NCBI RefSeq assembly: GCF_040537815.1
Contig: NZ_JBEWSZ010000006.1
Coordinates: 1 to 64,000 of the forward strand
Source of the DNA: Mesorhizobium shangrilense
GTDB lineage: Bacteria > Pseudomonadota > Alphaproteobacteria > Rhizobiales > Rhizobiaceae
Direction: 5' to 3'
Length of the DNA: 64,000 nt
Part shown: positions 45,588 through 57,800 of the stretch, one piece after another
Numbering within the stretch: position 1 is the first letter of the stretch
Layout of the letters: every line of letters starts with the position of its first letter
Translations under genes and position numbers: made by a program
The notes under the pieces: generated by a model
Database searches by the model: none
Told to the model about the DNA's origin: nothing
The model's input: only the letters and a program-made list of their open reading frames with translations

Positions 45588-46778
45588 ATGTTCATCCCCT
45601 TCTTCCTCGAACTGAAGGCTGCACGCGTTCCCGTCTCGCTGCGGGAATATCTGTCACTGCTGGAAGGCCTGGAAGCCGGGCTGGTCGATTACGACGTCGA
45701 GGGTTTTTACTATCTCGCCCGCACTGCGTTGGTGAAGGATGAGCGCCACATCGACCGCTTCGACCAGGTGTTTGCGCATGTCTTCAAGGGCATCGAGGCG
45801 CTGGGCGGCCCGGATGCCGTTGATGTCACGAATATTCCCGAAGAATGGCTGCGCCGCCTCGCCGAGAAGCATCTGACCGACGAGGAGAAAAAACTGGTCG
45901 AGGCTCTCGGCGGTTTCGAAAAGCTGATGGAGACCTTGAAGCAGCGGCTCGAAGAGCAGAAGGGCCGCCATCAGGGCGGCTCGAAATGGATCGGCACCGG
46001 CGGCACCTCGCCCTTCGGCGCCTATGGCTACAATCCCGAGGGCGTCCGCATCGGCCAGCACGAGAGCCGCAATCGCCGCGCCGTGAAAGTCTGGGACAAG
46101 CGCGAATTCAGGAATTTCGACGATGCCGTCGAACTCGGCACCCGCAACATCAAGATCGCGCTGAAACGCCTGCGCCGCTGGGTGCGCGAGGGCGCCGAGG
46201 AGGAGTTCGACCTGCCCGGCACCATCCACGCCACCGCCGAGCACGGCTATCTCGACGTGCGGACGCGGCCCGAACGGCGCAATGCCGTGAAGCTCTTGAT
46301 GTTCTTCGATGTCGGCGGCTCGATGGACGACCACATCAAAAGCGTCGAGGAGCTGTTTTCAGCCGCCCGCGCCGAATTCCGACAGCTCGAATATTTCTAC
46401 TTCCACAACTGCCTCTACGAGGGCGTGTGGAAGGACAATCGCCGCCGCCATGCCGAGGTGATCCCGACCTTCGACCTCCTCCACAAATACGGCCCGGACT
46501 ACAAGGTGATCGTCGTCGGCGATGCCTCGATGAGCCCTTACGAGATCGCGCATCCCGGAGGTTCGGTTGAGCATTGGAATCCGGAGGCAGGCAGCGTCTG
46601 GCTCGGCCGCCTGCTGCAGCAATGGCCGAACGCAGTATGGCTCAATCCGGAAAACCAGAAGAATTGGGGTTATACCCATTCCATCGCGATGATCCGCGAT
46701 ATCTTCGGCGGCCGGATGTTCCCGCTGACTCTGGCGGGGCTGGAAGGCGCGACGAAGCAGCTTTCCAGGAAACATTGA
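45588..46778 (+). CDS. CoxE-like vWA-domain protein
   Basis: 396 residues. The N-terminal half is helical and acidic. The vWA domain (about 220-390) contains KLLMFFDVGGSMDDHIKS, in which the metal-ion site reads DVGGS rather than the usual DxSxS; the same degenerate form occurs in CoxE-type partners of MoxR ATPases. GAYGYNPEGVRIGQHESRNRRAVKVWDKREFRNF near the middle is also typical. The MoxR-type gene at 41715-42554 is its likely partner. GTPase or chaperone roles are inferred. Confidence 0.88.
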   Translation: MFIPFFLELKAARVPVSLREYLSLLEGLEAGLVDYDVEGFYYLARTALVKDERHIDRFDQVFAHVFKGIEALGGPDAVDVTNIPEEWLRRLAEKHLTDEEKKLVEALGGFEKLMETLKQRLEEQKGRHQGGSKWIGTGGTSPFGAYGYNPEGVRIGQHESRNRRAVKVWDKREFRNFDDAVELGTRNIKIALKRLRRWVREGAEEEFDLPGTIHATAEHGYLDVRTRPERRNAVKLLMFFDVGGSMDDHIKSVEELFSAARAEFRQLEYFYFHNCLYEGVWKDNRRRHAEVIPTFDLLHKYGPDYKVIVVGDASMSPYEIAHPGGSVEHWNPEAGSVWLGRLLQQWPNAVWLNPENQKNWGYTHSIAMIRDIFGGRMFPLTLAGLEGATKQLSRKH

Positions 46779-46881
46779 TCTTGTAGAAGGCCCGCTGCTG
46801 GGCGAACCTGTAACAAACGCCTATCTTCATGCGAATATGAGGTTGCAACCAATAACGAGCCGCCAAGGCTGAGGAGATCAA

Positions 46882-47286
46882 ATGGACACCCACACCTATC
46901 CCGTCACCCGCACCGATGCCGAATGGCGCGCCCGGCTGACGCCTGAGCAGTATGCCGTCATGCGCGGCCACGGCACCGAGCGGCCGGGAAGCTGCGCCCT
47001 GCTCTATGAAAAGCGCGCCGGCACCTTTTCCTGCGTCGGCTGCGACCAGCCGCTGTTCGAATCCAAGCTGAAGTTCGAGAGCGGCACCGGCTGGCCGAGC
47101 TTCAACGATCCGGTTCCCGGCTCGGTCGAGAACACGGTCGACCGCAGTTACGGCATGGTTCGCACCGAATGCCACTGCGCCCGCTGCGGCAGCCATCTCG
47201 GCCATGTCTTCGAGGACGGCCCGCCGCCGACCGGCCTGCGCTACTGCATCAACGGCGTGGCGCTGAAATTCGAGCCGGCGGCTTGA
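46882..47286 (+). CDS. msrB: Methionine-R-sulfoxide reductase MsrB
   Basis: 134 residues. Catalytic Cys122 in [13 protein letters not shown]; zinc-binding pairs Cys51/Cys54 (CVGC) and Cys99/Cys102 (CARC). The substrate-binding GTGWPSF (69-75) and [12 protein letters not shown] (103-114) segments are complete. Reduces the R form of methionine sulfoxide in proteins. Followed by a good terminator; single-gene unit. Confidence 0.97.
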   Translation: MDTHTYPVTRTDAEWRARLTPEQYAVMRGHGTERPGSCALLYEKRAGTFSCVGCDQPLFESKLKFESGTGWPSFNDPVPGSVENTVDRSYGMVRTECHCARCGSHLGHVFEDGPPPTGLRYCINGVALKFEPAA

Positions 47287-47310
47287 ACAGCAATCTGATT
47301 GTTTGATCGT

Positions 47311-47336
47311 AAAGGGGCGGCTTCGGCCGCCCTTTT
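47311..47336 (+). terminator. Intrinsic terminator after msrB
   Basis: GGGCGGC (47315-47321), TTCG tetraloop-like 4-base loop, GCCGCCC (47326-47332), followed by TTTT. It lies 24 bases after the msrB stop. Confidence 0.88.
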
Positions 47337-47388
47337 CATGTGCTGAGCTTGCAAGGCGTCCCATTCTGCACCGGCCGCCAGAACTGCC

Positions 47389-47700
47389 TCAGATCACCAC
47401 CGTCAGGATCAACCACAGCGCCGCGCCCAAAGTCATCATCCAGGCCTTGGCGCTGGGAAATTTCTCAGCGGTTCGCCAGACTGCCAGTGTCAGGAACAGA
47501 TTGTAGGGCACCGGCGCGAAATGCATCGCCAGCACCATGGCGAGCGGCATCTTCAGCCCGAGCAGGACAAGCGCCACCACCGACGACGCAACGCTGATTG
47601 CGGTGCCGACAAGAACCAGGTCACGCCAGAACAGCCGGCTCAGCGGCACGGCGCCTTGCCAGCGCAGGCGAAAGAAGGATGTGACGGCTTCGGAAACCAC
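47389..47700 (-). CDS. Small membrane protein of unknown function
   Basis: 103 residues with a GTG start and three hydrophobic segments (about 27-50, 53-72 and 85-103). VVALVLLGLKMPLAMVLAMHFAPVPYNLFLTLAVWRTAEK is the recognisable body, of a type common in rhizobia, but I cannot name the family. The start lies 7 bases after the stop of the next upstream gene, so the two are likely cotranscribed. Confidence 0.6.
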   Translation of the reverse strand: MVSEAVTSFFRLRWQGAVPLSRLFWRDLVLVGTAISVASSVVALVLLGLKMPLAMVLAMHFAPVPYNLFLTLAVWRTAEKFPSAKAWMMTLGAALWLILTVVI

Positions 47701-47707
47701 CGGCGCT

Positions 47708-48148
47708 CTATCCCTGCCCGAGAATCTCGGTCACGGCGCGTTCGACCCGTGACGCCTCCGTCACCAGCCAGTCGGCCATCGCCGGCCAGTTGTCCTCGGC
47801 AAAGCAGTTGACCCGCCAGAGCGAATTGATGCCGAGGCCCTCGGCACTTTGTCCCGGCCCGAGCTTCAGCCTGTCTTCGATCGCCGGCTGGAAGGGTTTC
47901 AATCGCGACCAGCTTTGCGTGGCGCCGAACTTCTCATTGCGTCCGAAGAAGACGCCGACATGGTTCTGCGCCGGCGCGACATACATGGAAATGACCAATG
48001 CGAAGTCGGGCAGCCCGCGCTGCCAGAACCAGGGTCCGCGCCGCGCCAGCCGGGCTTTCTCTTCAGGATGCCGTCCGGCGAACAGCGACCAGAAGCCGCG
48101 ATGGCGGAATTCCGAGGCGCGGCGGCCGCCGAAGTCGAATTCGCTCAT
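47708..48148 (-). CDS. Conserved hypothetical protein
   Basis: 146 residues, soluble, aromatic-rich. It begins MSEFDFGGRRASEFRHRGFWSLFAGRHPEEKARLARRGPWF and contains AQNHVGVFFGRNEKFG and LWRVNCFAEDNWPAMADWL. These resemble DUF4268-like folds only loosely, and I do not assign a family. Codon use matches its neighbours and frame continuity is good, so it is probably a real gene. Confidence 0.55.
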   Translation of the reverse strand: MSEFDFGGRRASEFRHRGFWSLFAGRHPEEKARLARRGPWFWQRGLPDFALVISMYVAPAQNHVGVFFGRNEKFGATQSWSRLKPFQPAIEDRLKLGPGQSAEGLGINSLWRVNCFAEDNWPAMADWLVTEASRVERAVTEILGQG

Positions 48149-48198
48149 GGTCCAAACCGTTTATCCGGCAACCGCATCGGATGCCGGGCCGGCTAGTC

Positions 48199-48459
48199 TT
48201 ACACCATGCCGAGAGCGGCCATGTACAGATCGAGGATGGCATCCTCTTCCTGGCGCTCGGCCTGGTCCTTCTTGCGCAGCCGGATGATTGTCCGCATCGC
48301 CTTGGTGTCGAAGCCGGTGCCCTTGGCCTCGGCGAACACTTCCTTGATATCCTCGGAAATGGTCTTCTTCTCTTCCTCGAGCCGCTCTATGCGCTCGATG
48401 AAGGCGCGCAACTGGCCGGCGGCAACAGTCTGGCTGGTGTCTGTGATGTCGTCGGCCAT
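48199..48459 (-). CDS. GapR-like DNA-binding protein (DUF2312)
   Basis: 86 residues, starting [51 protein letters not shown], the DUF2312/UPF0335 signature. Caulobacter GapR, the studied member, encircles overtwisted DNA and supports replication and chromosome organisation. The basic [21 protein letters not shown] helix is present. Start 48459 fits the family. A similar role here is expected but unproven. Confidence 0.88.
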   Translation of the reverse strand: MADDITDTSQTVAAGQLRAFIERIERLEEEKKTISEDIKEVFAEAKGTGFDTKAMRTIIRLRKKDQAERQEEDAILDLYMAALGMV

Positions 48460-48616
48460 GTTTTTCTCCAAATCTGTTTTCACCGCGACTCGGGGTATGC
48501 CCCGGCGCTTTTGCAGGCGGTTCGATGCCCGACCGGGAACGGCGGGTCAAGCCGTTATCGATGCGGCATGAAGGGCTGCCGCCAAACACCGACAGCCCTG
48601 TTTCGGCAATGACCAA

Positions 48617-52075
<3,459 letters not shown>

Positions 52076-52160
52076 GGACTGGGCTCCAGTAACGGAAGGG
52101 ACGGGAAATCGGCGCAATGATTAGCGCGAAAATGCTGCAGTGCAAACAAAATCGATGCAC

Positions 52161-52179
52161 GACTAAATCGATTTAAGTC
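52161..52179. promoter_or_regulatory. Palindrome upstream of pyc
   Basis: AAATCGATTT (52165-52174) is self-complementary and is flanked by GACT (52161-52164) and AGTC (52176-52179); one base breaks the outer symmetry. It lies 86 bases upstream of the pyc start codon and is a possible regulator site. Confidence 0.4.
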
Positions 52180-52320
52180 GATTCCTCGCTTGGCACCGGA
52201 CTGTCTCGGTTCGAAAGCCGTGCATCATGACTTCGATTGTCACCCGAACATCGATATTCTGCCGGCGAAGGACTGCTTGAAAAGCGCCATTCAACCGTCC
52301 AGCCACGCCAGTGGCCAAAG

Positions 52321-52347
52321 AAAATGCCCGGCGCGTTGCGCCGGGCA
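52321..52347 (-). terminator. Intrinsic terminator after livK
   Basis: ATGCCCGGCGC and GCGCCGGGCAT arms (about 52324-52334 and 52337-52347) with a very short loop, followed on the minus strand by TTTTCTTT. It lies 29 bases after the livK stop and ends the transporter operon. Confidence 0.88.
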
Positions 52348-52375
52348 TCATTGATATCAGACCTGCCAGAGCAGC

Positions 52376-53491
52376 TTATTTCGGGAACCAGGAATACTTT
52401 CCGTCGTCCTTCTTCTTCCACTCGTACATGATGTAGCCCGGCAGCTTCGGATCGCCCTTGGCATCATAGGCAAGATCGCCCAGAACCGTGGGGAACGGGC
52501 CGCTTCCATGCATCGCCTTGGCAACGGCCTGCGGGTCGTTCGACTTGGCGGCCGTCGCGGCTTCCGCTATCGCCTGCACGGCAGCGTAGGCGTAGAGCGT
52601 GTAGGCTTCCGGCTCAAAGCCCTGCGCGCGGAACTTGTCGACGAGTTCCTTGTTGGCCGGGATCAGGCGCGGGTCGGGGCCGAACGTGTTGAGCGTGCCG
52701 GCGACGGCGTCGCCCGCGATCGCGGCAAGCTCGTCCGTCACGATGCCGTCACCCGACATCATCGGGGCCTTGAGGCCCTGGTCCGCGGACTGGCGGATGA
52801 TCAGGCCGGCTTCGGTATGCAGGCCGCCCCAGTAGATCAGCGTGACGCCGGCTTCCTTCATCTTGGCGATGAGCGCCGAGAAGTCCTTGTCGCCGACATT
52901 AACGCCTTCATACATGACTTCGGTGACGCCGGCGGCGTTCATTGCCTTCTTGGTTTCATCGGCGAGGCCCTGGCCATAAGGGGTCTTGTCATGAATGACG
53001 GCAACCTTGGCACCCTTGAAATTCGCGGCGATATAGGCGCCGGCGATGCTGCCCTGCTGGTCGTCGCGTCCGCAGGTGCGGAACACGTTCCACAGACCGC
53101 GCTCGGTGAACTTCGGATTGGTCGCGGCCGGCGTGATTTCGACGATGTTGTTTTCCGCGTAGACTTCCGAGGCCGGGATCGACACGCCCGAGTTGAAGTG
53201 GCCGATCACGAACTTGACGCCGTCGCCGACGAACTTGTTGGCAACCGAGATGCCCTGCTTCGGATCGGAGACGTCGTCGCCGACTTCGAGCTTGATCTGC
53301 TCGCCATTGATGCCGCCCTTGGCATTGATCGCGGCGACGGCCGCCTCGGCGCCCTTCTGCAGCTGTGCGCCGAAGGCCGCGTTCGGACCGGTGATCGGGC
53401 CGGCAACGCCGAACATTACGTCAGCCCACGCGTTGCCACCGAACGCGACGAGCGCGGTCAGGGCAACGGCGGACAATAGTGACTTTTTCAT
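52376..53491 (-). CDS. livK: Branched-chain amino acid-type ABC transporter, substrate-binding protein
   Basis: 371 residues: signal peptide (about 1-23, ending NAWA) and a periplasmic type I binding fold. [37 protein letters not shown] is the standard LivJ/LivK start; [29 protein letters not shown] (about 118-146) includes the cysteine-containing loop. It closes the liv gene set. Leu/Ile/Val are the usual ligands, but rhizobial members have broad amino-acid specificity. Confidence 0.93.
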   Translation of the reverse strand: MKKSLLSAVALTALVAFGGNAWADVMFGVAGPITGPNAAFGAQLQKGAEAAVAAINAKGGINGEQIKLEVGDDVSDPKQGISVANKFVGDGVKFVIGHFNSGVSIPASEVYAENNIVEITPAATNPKFTERGLWNVFRTCGRDDQQGSIAGAYIAANFKGAKVAVIHDKTPYGQGLADETKKAMNAAGVTEVMYEGVNVGDKDFSALIAKMKEAGVTLIYWGGLHTEAGLIIRQSADQGLKAPMMSGDGIVTDELAAIAGDAVAGTLNTFGPDPRLIPANKELVDKFRAQGFEPEAYTLYAYAAVQAIAEAATAAKSNDPQAVAKAMHGSGPFPTVLGDLAYDAKGDPKLPGYIMYEWKKKDDGKYSWFPK

Positions 53492-53512
53492 TTAAACGCT
53501 CCCATTAACGGA

Positions 53513-53548
53513 GTGGGCGTGGATGAAGCTTTCATGCGATGCCCACTC
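53513..53548 (-). promoter_or_regulatory. Leader hairpin upstream of livK
   Basis: AGTGGGC (53513-53519) pairs with GCCCACT (53542-53548), enclosing a smaller ATGAA/TTCAT stem at about 53524-53536. It lies between the DUF6867-like gene and livK and could stabilise or attenuate the livK message, which usually must be made in excess. Confidence 0.4.
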
Positions 53549-53628
53549 TTATCGCAGAAAGCATAGTGTGCCCATTTTCAGGCTCTTGTCACGCCGATTC
53601 ATCCCCGAAACGGCGTTAATGATGAACG

Positions 53629-53976
53629 TCAACCTTTCGGTTTCCAGCTCAAAAGCGAAGCTCTTTCATAGAGCCAGTTATACTGAGTAACCATTTGATT
53701 TGTGCGCGTGTATTGGTAGCCGACGAAGCCCAGGATCATCAGTACAATAGTGTCCACGATATAGTAGTGAAGCGAGAACATCGTGCCGTTGAACAGCGCG
53801 TGGTGGATGAACCTGATACCGATGCCGAGGCCCAGCATATAGGCGAACAGCTGCGGGAAACTGCGCCAGGTCTGGGCGCTGGCCTTGCCTGTCATCCATG
53901 CCGCCCAGCCGCCGAGCAGGCAGGTGACGAAGAAGAACTGCCAGATCGACGGTTCCTCGTAGAGAATGCCTTGCAT
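53629..53976 (-). CDS. Small membrane protein of the liv operon (DUF6867-like)
   Basis: 115 residues with three membrane helices: WQFFFVTCLLGGWAAWMTG, LFAYMLGLGIGIRFIHHALF, and YYIVDTIVLMILGFVGYQY. It sits between livF and livK, 18 bases after livF. I recall proteins of this kind in rhizobial liv operons under the DUF6867 label, but that label is from memory. A role as an accessory transporter subunit is inference from location. Confidence 0.65.
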   Translation of the reverse strand: MQGILYEEPSIWQFFFVTCLLGGWAAWMTGKASAQTWRSFPQLFAYMLGLGIGIRFIHHALFNGTMFSLHYYIVDTIVLMILGFVGYQYTRTNQMVTQYNWLYERASLLSWKPKG

Positions 53977-53994
53977 GATTGATGTCTCCTGGGA

Positions 53995-54726
53995 TCAGTG
54001 ATGCCCGCCTTCGAGATAGGCGGCGCGCACTTCCGGATTGGCGAGCAGTTCCTTGCCGGTACCGCTCATCGTTACATTGCCGTTGACCATGACATAGCCG
54101 CGCGTGGCGAGCTTCAGCGCGCCAAAGGCGTTCTGCTCGACCAGGAACACGGTTAGCCCCTGCGTGCGGTTCAGCTCGCGGATGGCATCGAAGATCTGCT
54201 TGACGATCAGCGGCGCCAGGCCCAGCGACGGTTCGTCGAGCAGAAGCAGTTTCGGCCGCGCCATCAGCGCACGCCCGATCGACAGCATCTGCTGTTCGCC
54301 GCCCGACAGCGTACCGCCACGCTGGGCGATGCGCTCCTTCAGGCGCGGAAACAGCGTGAACACCTTCTCGACATCCTCGTCATAGTGCTTGAGGTTGTCG
54401 AGGCTGGCGCCCATCTGCAGGTTTTCCATCACCGTCATGCGCGGGAAGATGCGCCGGCCTTCCGGCGACTGGGCGATGCGCATGCGCGCGATCTCGTGCG
54501 TCGGCATCTCCGTGATGTCGGTGCCGGCGAAAGTAATGGTGCCCGCCCGTGCGCGTGGAGCGCCAAAGATGGTCATCATCAAGGTCGACTTGCCGGCGCC
54601 GTTGGCGCCGATCAGCGCCACGATCTCGCCCTGGTTGACGTGGACATCGACGCCGTTCAGCGCCCTGATGTTGCCGTAGTAGGTCTGGACGCCCTTGACG
54701 TCGAGCAGCGTTGTGCCGGCCATCAT
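53995..54726 (-). CDS. livF: Branched-chain amino acid ABC transporter ATPase LivF
   Basis: 243 residues. Walker A GANGAGKST (about 38-46), signature LSGGEQQML (about 142-150) and Walker B LLLLDEPSLGLAP (about 161-173). VQTYYGNIRALNGVDVHV is the LivF-type N terminus. Its start overlaps the livG stop by four bases (ATGA). Confidence 0.96.
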   Translation of the reverse strand: MMAGTTLLDVKGVQTYYGNIRALNGVDVHVNQGEIVALIGANGAGKSTLMMTIFGAPRARAGTITFAGTDITEMPTHEIARMRIAQSPEGRRIFPRMTVMENLQMGASLDNLKHYDEDVEKVFTLFPRLKERIAQRGGTLSGGEQQMLSIGRALMARPKLLLLDEPSLGLAPLIVKQIFDAIRELNRTQGLTVFLVEQNAFGALKLATRGYVMVNGNVTMSGTGKELLANPEVRAAYLEGGHH

Positions 54727-56201
54727 TTACGCCCTCCACGTTTGCCCGCCGCCGGCGCGGCAGCGGCCTTTCCGGAAGCATGACTTGTCGCCACCTTCCC
54801 CGCATCGACCCGGCGCGAGAACTCCGTGTCCTTGCCCTTTGCCAGAAGCTTGGCTTGCTTGACCCACTCCTCGCGCGCGATGCGCCCGTCGAAGGCGAGA
54901 TAGGCTTCCGCGGCCTCGACGTCGGACTTCTTCCAGGCGCCGATCTGGTCGAAATGGAAGATGCCGTGTTCGTTGAGCTTCTTCTCGTTGACCGTGCCGA
55001 TCCCCTTGATGCGGGTCAGATTGTCGGCCTTGCCATCGCGGGGCGCCGCCAGCCGGTTGGAGATACCCACTGCTTTCGCCGGCGCCGCCTTGGCGGCCGG
55101 CTTTGCCGCAGCCGGCTTGGCCGGCGAAGCGGGCTTTGCGGCGACAGGCTTGCTTGCCACTGTCGCCGCGCGCGCATCGACCTGCGCTGCCTTCGACGCA
55201 CCCTTGGACACGGTGACGCGCTCGCCTTCGCTGTGGCCGACGGTGTCGGCCACCGGCCCGGCGAGATAGGATGACGATGTCCCCGGACCATGCGCGGCAT
55301 CGGGACCGGTGTCGAGTTGTTCGATAACGTCCTCGTCGCCGACCTCGGTCAGCACGGTCTCGACCTCCTCGTCGTCGACGCCGAGATAGGCGGCGATGAC
55401 GCGTGGATCGGTGCGCACGGACTGCGGATTGCCGTCGGAGATCTTGCGGCCATATTCGAGCACGACGACATGGTCGGAAATCTTCATGACCACCGACATG
55501 TCGTGCTCGATAAGCAGGATCGACGTGCCAGTGTTGTTCTTGATGTCCATCAGCAGCGAGTTGAGCGCCAGCGATTCCTTCGGATTGAGACCGGCAGCCG
55601 GTTCATCAAGGCACAGAAGCTCCGGCCCGGTGCACATGGCGCGCGCGATTTCGAGCCGCCGCTGGGCCCCATAGGGCAGGTCGCCGGCCGGATCATCGGC
55701 ACGATCGACAAGGTCGGCCTTCTCCAGCCAGTGACGGGCAAGTTCGACCGATTCGGCCGAAGCCTTGCGGTAGCCGCTGAAGCCGAACAGGCCCAGCATC
55801 GTATAGCCCGATGCCTTCATCAGCTTGTTGTGCTGGGCCACCAGCAGGTTCTCCAGCAGCGTCATGCCCGAGAACAGCCGGATATTCTGGAAGGTACGCG
55901 CCACCTTGGCGCGCGCCGGGATTTCGTGGTTCGGTAGGCGCTCCAGCAGGTAGCTGGTGCCATCCTGGCGGTTGAGCGTGATCATGCCTTCCGACGGCTT
56001 GTAGAAGCCGGTGATGCAGTTGAACACGGTGGTCTTGCCGGCACCATTGGGGCCGATCAGCGCGGTGATCTCGCCGCGCTTCGCGGTGAAGGACAGATCG
56101 CCGATGGCGACAAGGCCGCCGAACTTCATCGACAGGTGATCGACCTGCAGGATGGCGTCGTTCATACCCGGATTGGTTCCCTGAATCGAGCTCGCATTCA
56201 T
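54723..56201 (-). CDS. livG: LivG ATPase with C-terminal helix-hairpin-helix extension
   Basis: 492 residues, about 230 more than ordinary LivG. Residues 16-275 are a complete ABC ATPase: Walker A GPNGAGKT (50-57), a PYGAQRRLEIARA signature (176-188, with PYGAQ in place of the usual LSGGQ-like core), Walker B LLCLDEPAAGLNP (195-207), switch His EHD (232-234). Residues 280-390 are a linker, acidic at first then Ala/Lys/Pro-rich. Residues 392-470 form a helix-hairpin-helix domain (LTRIKGIGTVNEKKLNEHGI, then FDQIGAWKKSDVEAAEAYLAF and RIAREEWVKQAKLLAKG). The same type of domain ends some alphaproteobacterial NuoE and ribosomal L21 proteins. The frame is uninterrupted. Confidence 0.9.
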   Translation of the reverse strand: MNASSIQGTNPGMNDAILQVDHLSMKFGGLVAIGDLSFTAKRGEITALIGPNGAGKTTVFNCITGFYKPSEGMITLNRQDGTSYLLERLPNHEIPARAKVARTFQNIRLFSGMTLLENLLVAQHNKLMKASGYTMLGLFGFSGYRKASAESVELARHWLEKADLVDRADDPAGDLPYGAQRRLEIARAMCTGPELLCLDEPAAGLNPKESLALNSLLMDIKNNTGTSILLIEHDMSVVMKISDHVVVLEYGRKISDGNPQSVRTDPRVIAAYLGVDDEEVETVLTEVGDEDVIEQLDTGPDAAHGPGTSSSYLAGPVADTVGHSEGERVTVSKGASKAAQVDARAATVASKPVAAKPASPAKPAAAKPAAKAAPAKAVGISNRLAAPRDGKADNLTRIKGIGTVNEKKLNEHGIFHFDQIGAWKKSDVEAAEAYLAFDGRIAREEWVKQAKLLAKGKDTEFSRRVDAGKVATSHASGKAAAAPAAGKRGGRK

Positions 56202-57796
56202 CAGCCGTGGCCCTCCTTGGTGAAGGAACTGGAGACAGCCCTTCGCTCTTTCAGGAAAGCTGTTGGTTCACGACTGCCGACGAAGCCGCGTGGCTTCCAC
56301 AGCATGACGATCACCATGGCCATGCCGAACAGAAGCATGCGGTAGAGCTCCGGGGTGAAGTCCGGCCCGAAGATCTGCTTGAGGAAGTCGAGCTCACGCA
56401 GCGCCTCGGTGCCACCGATCATCACCATGGCGGCGACGGCGATGCCGACCAGCGAGCCCATACCGCCAAGCACGACGATTGCCAGGATGATCGCCGATTC
56501 CAGGAAGACGAAGGATTCCGGGCTGACGAAACCTTGCCGCGCGGCAAAGAACGAGCCGGCAAAGCCGCCGAACATGGCACCTGTGGCAAAGGCGGTGAGC
56601 TTGGTGGTGGTGGTGTTGATGCCGAGCGAGCGGCAGGCGATCTCATCCTCACGCAGCGCTTCCCAAGCACGGCCAACCGGCAGACGGCGCAGCCTGATGG
56701 TGACGAAGGCGGTGAGCAGGCAGAGCCCGAGTATCAGGTAGTAGAGGAAGATCTTGTAGTATGCGCCGGACTGAGCGATGCCCAGCACCTTGGCGATGTA
56801 GTTCGGATCCGAGACGTTGAACGACATCAGGCCGAAGAAGGAAACCTTCGGAATGCCGGAGATGCCGGCAGAACCGTTGGTCACATCGCGCCAGTTGATC
56901 AGCACCAATCGGATGATCTCGCCGAAAGCCAGCGTCACGATAGCCAGATAGTCGCCGCGCAGGCGCAACACCGGGAAGCCGAGCAGCACGCCCCAGAGGG
57001 CGGCCATGGCGCCGGCAGCCGGCAGCAGGATCCAGAACGACAGGCCGAAATGCGTGGCTAGAAGCGCATACGCATAGGCGCCAAGTGCATAAAAGGCGAC
57101 GTAGCCGAGGTCGAGCAGGCCGGCGAGACCGACGACGATGTTCAACCCCCATGCCAGCATCACATAGATCAGGATCTGGATGCCGAAATTGTCGACCCAC
57201 TTCAGCGACCCCTGGAAGCCGCCCGCCATCGAACCTGTGTACAGTGTGAGCACCACCACGACCAGGATCGGATAGAGCGCCAGCGCGCTTATGCCCAACG
57301 CCGAGAAATGGGTGTGGATGAAGGACCGGAAATAGAAGATCACCGAGGCGATCACGTAGATGATCGCCAACGCCCGCAGGAAGCGTGCATAGCCGGCAAG
57401 GCCAGGCCCCAGCAATCCGTCGAGCGAGCCGGCAAATACGGTCAGCACGACCAGCACAGCGAGCGCCGCGATGAAATACGGCAAGCGGAAGAACCGCGTC
57501 GCCACGCTGTCCGGCAACAGGCCGGTGGCGACGTTGGTGATCTTCTGGCTGGCCATGAAAGGCTGGCCGTAGGCGACATAGAGGAAGCGTCCGACGGCGG
57601 TGGCGATTACCACGATGGCGAGCAGGCCCCAGCGTTGCATGAGGACCAGCTCGTTGGAGATGTTCTGGTCGGTCTTGAGGCCGATGAACAGCACGAACAG
57701 GCCAAGCGCGATGGCGCCGGCATAGAACCCTTCGCGCAGCGCTCGCTGCACGGGCGTGGCGACGATGTCGCGCTCCGGAGATACGGTGACTGCCAT
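56201..57796 (-). CDS. livM: Branched-chain amino acid ABC transporter permease LivM
   Basis: 531 residues. The C-terminal 330 residues are a standard LivM permease, with NIVVGLAGLLDLGYVAFYALGAYAYALL and LLGFPVLRLRGDYLAIVTLAFGEIIRLVLINW, and the EAA-like cytoplasmic loop GRAWEALREDEIACRSLGIN. An N-terminal extension of about 190 residues adds four or five helices beyond the E. coli form (425 residues). The stop overlaps the livG start (TGATG). It begins 4 bases after the livH stop. Confidence 0.93.
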   Translation of the reverse strand: MAVTVSPERDIVATPVQRALREGFYAGAIALGLFVLFIGLKTDQNISNELVLMQRWGLLAIVVIATAVGRFLYVAYGQPFMASQKITNVATGLLPDSVATRFFRLPYFIAALAVLVVLTVFAGSLDGLLGPGLAGYARFLRALAIIYVIASVIFYFRSFIHTHFSALGISALALYPILVVVVLTLYTGSMAGGFQGSLKWVDNFGIQILIYVMLAWGLNIVVGLAGLLDLGYVAFYALGAYAYALLATHFGLSFWILLPAAGAMAALWGVLLGFPVLRLRGDYLAIVTLAFGEIIRLVLINWRDVTNGSAGISGIPKVSFFGLMSFNVSDPNYIAKVLGIAQSGAYYKIFLYYLILGLCLLTAFVTIRLRRLPVGRAWEALREDEIACRSLGINTTTTKLTAFATGAMFGGFAGSFFAARQGFVSPESFVFLESAIILAIVVLGGMGSLVGIAVAAMVMIGGTEALRELDFLKQIFGPDFTPELYRMLLFGMAMVIVMLWKPRGFVGSREPTAFLKERRAVSSSFTKEGHG

Positions 57797-57800
57797 GATC

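Noticed and set aside
41715..46778. MoxR-vWA set as a ternary defence system
   Set aside because: The proteins match the CoxE/MoxR housekeeping type and the third component expected of ternary vWA-MoxR systems is absent.
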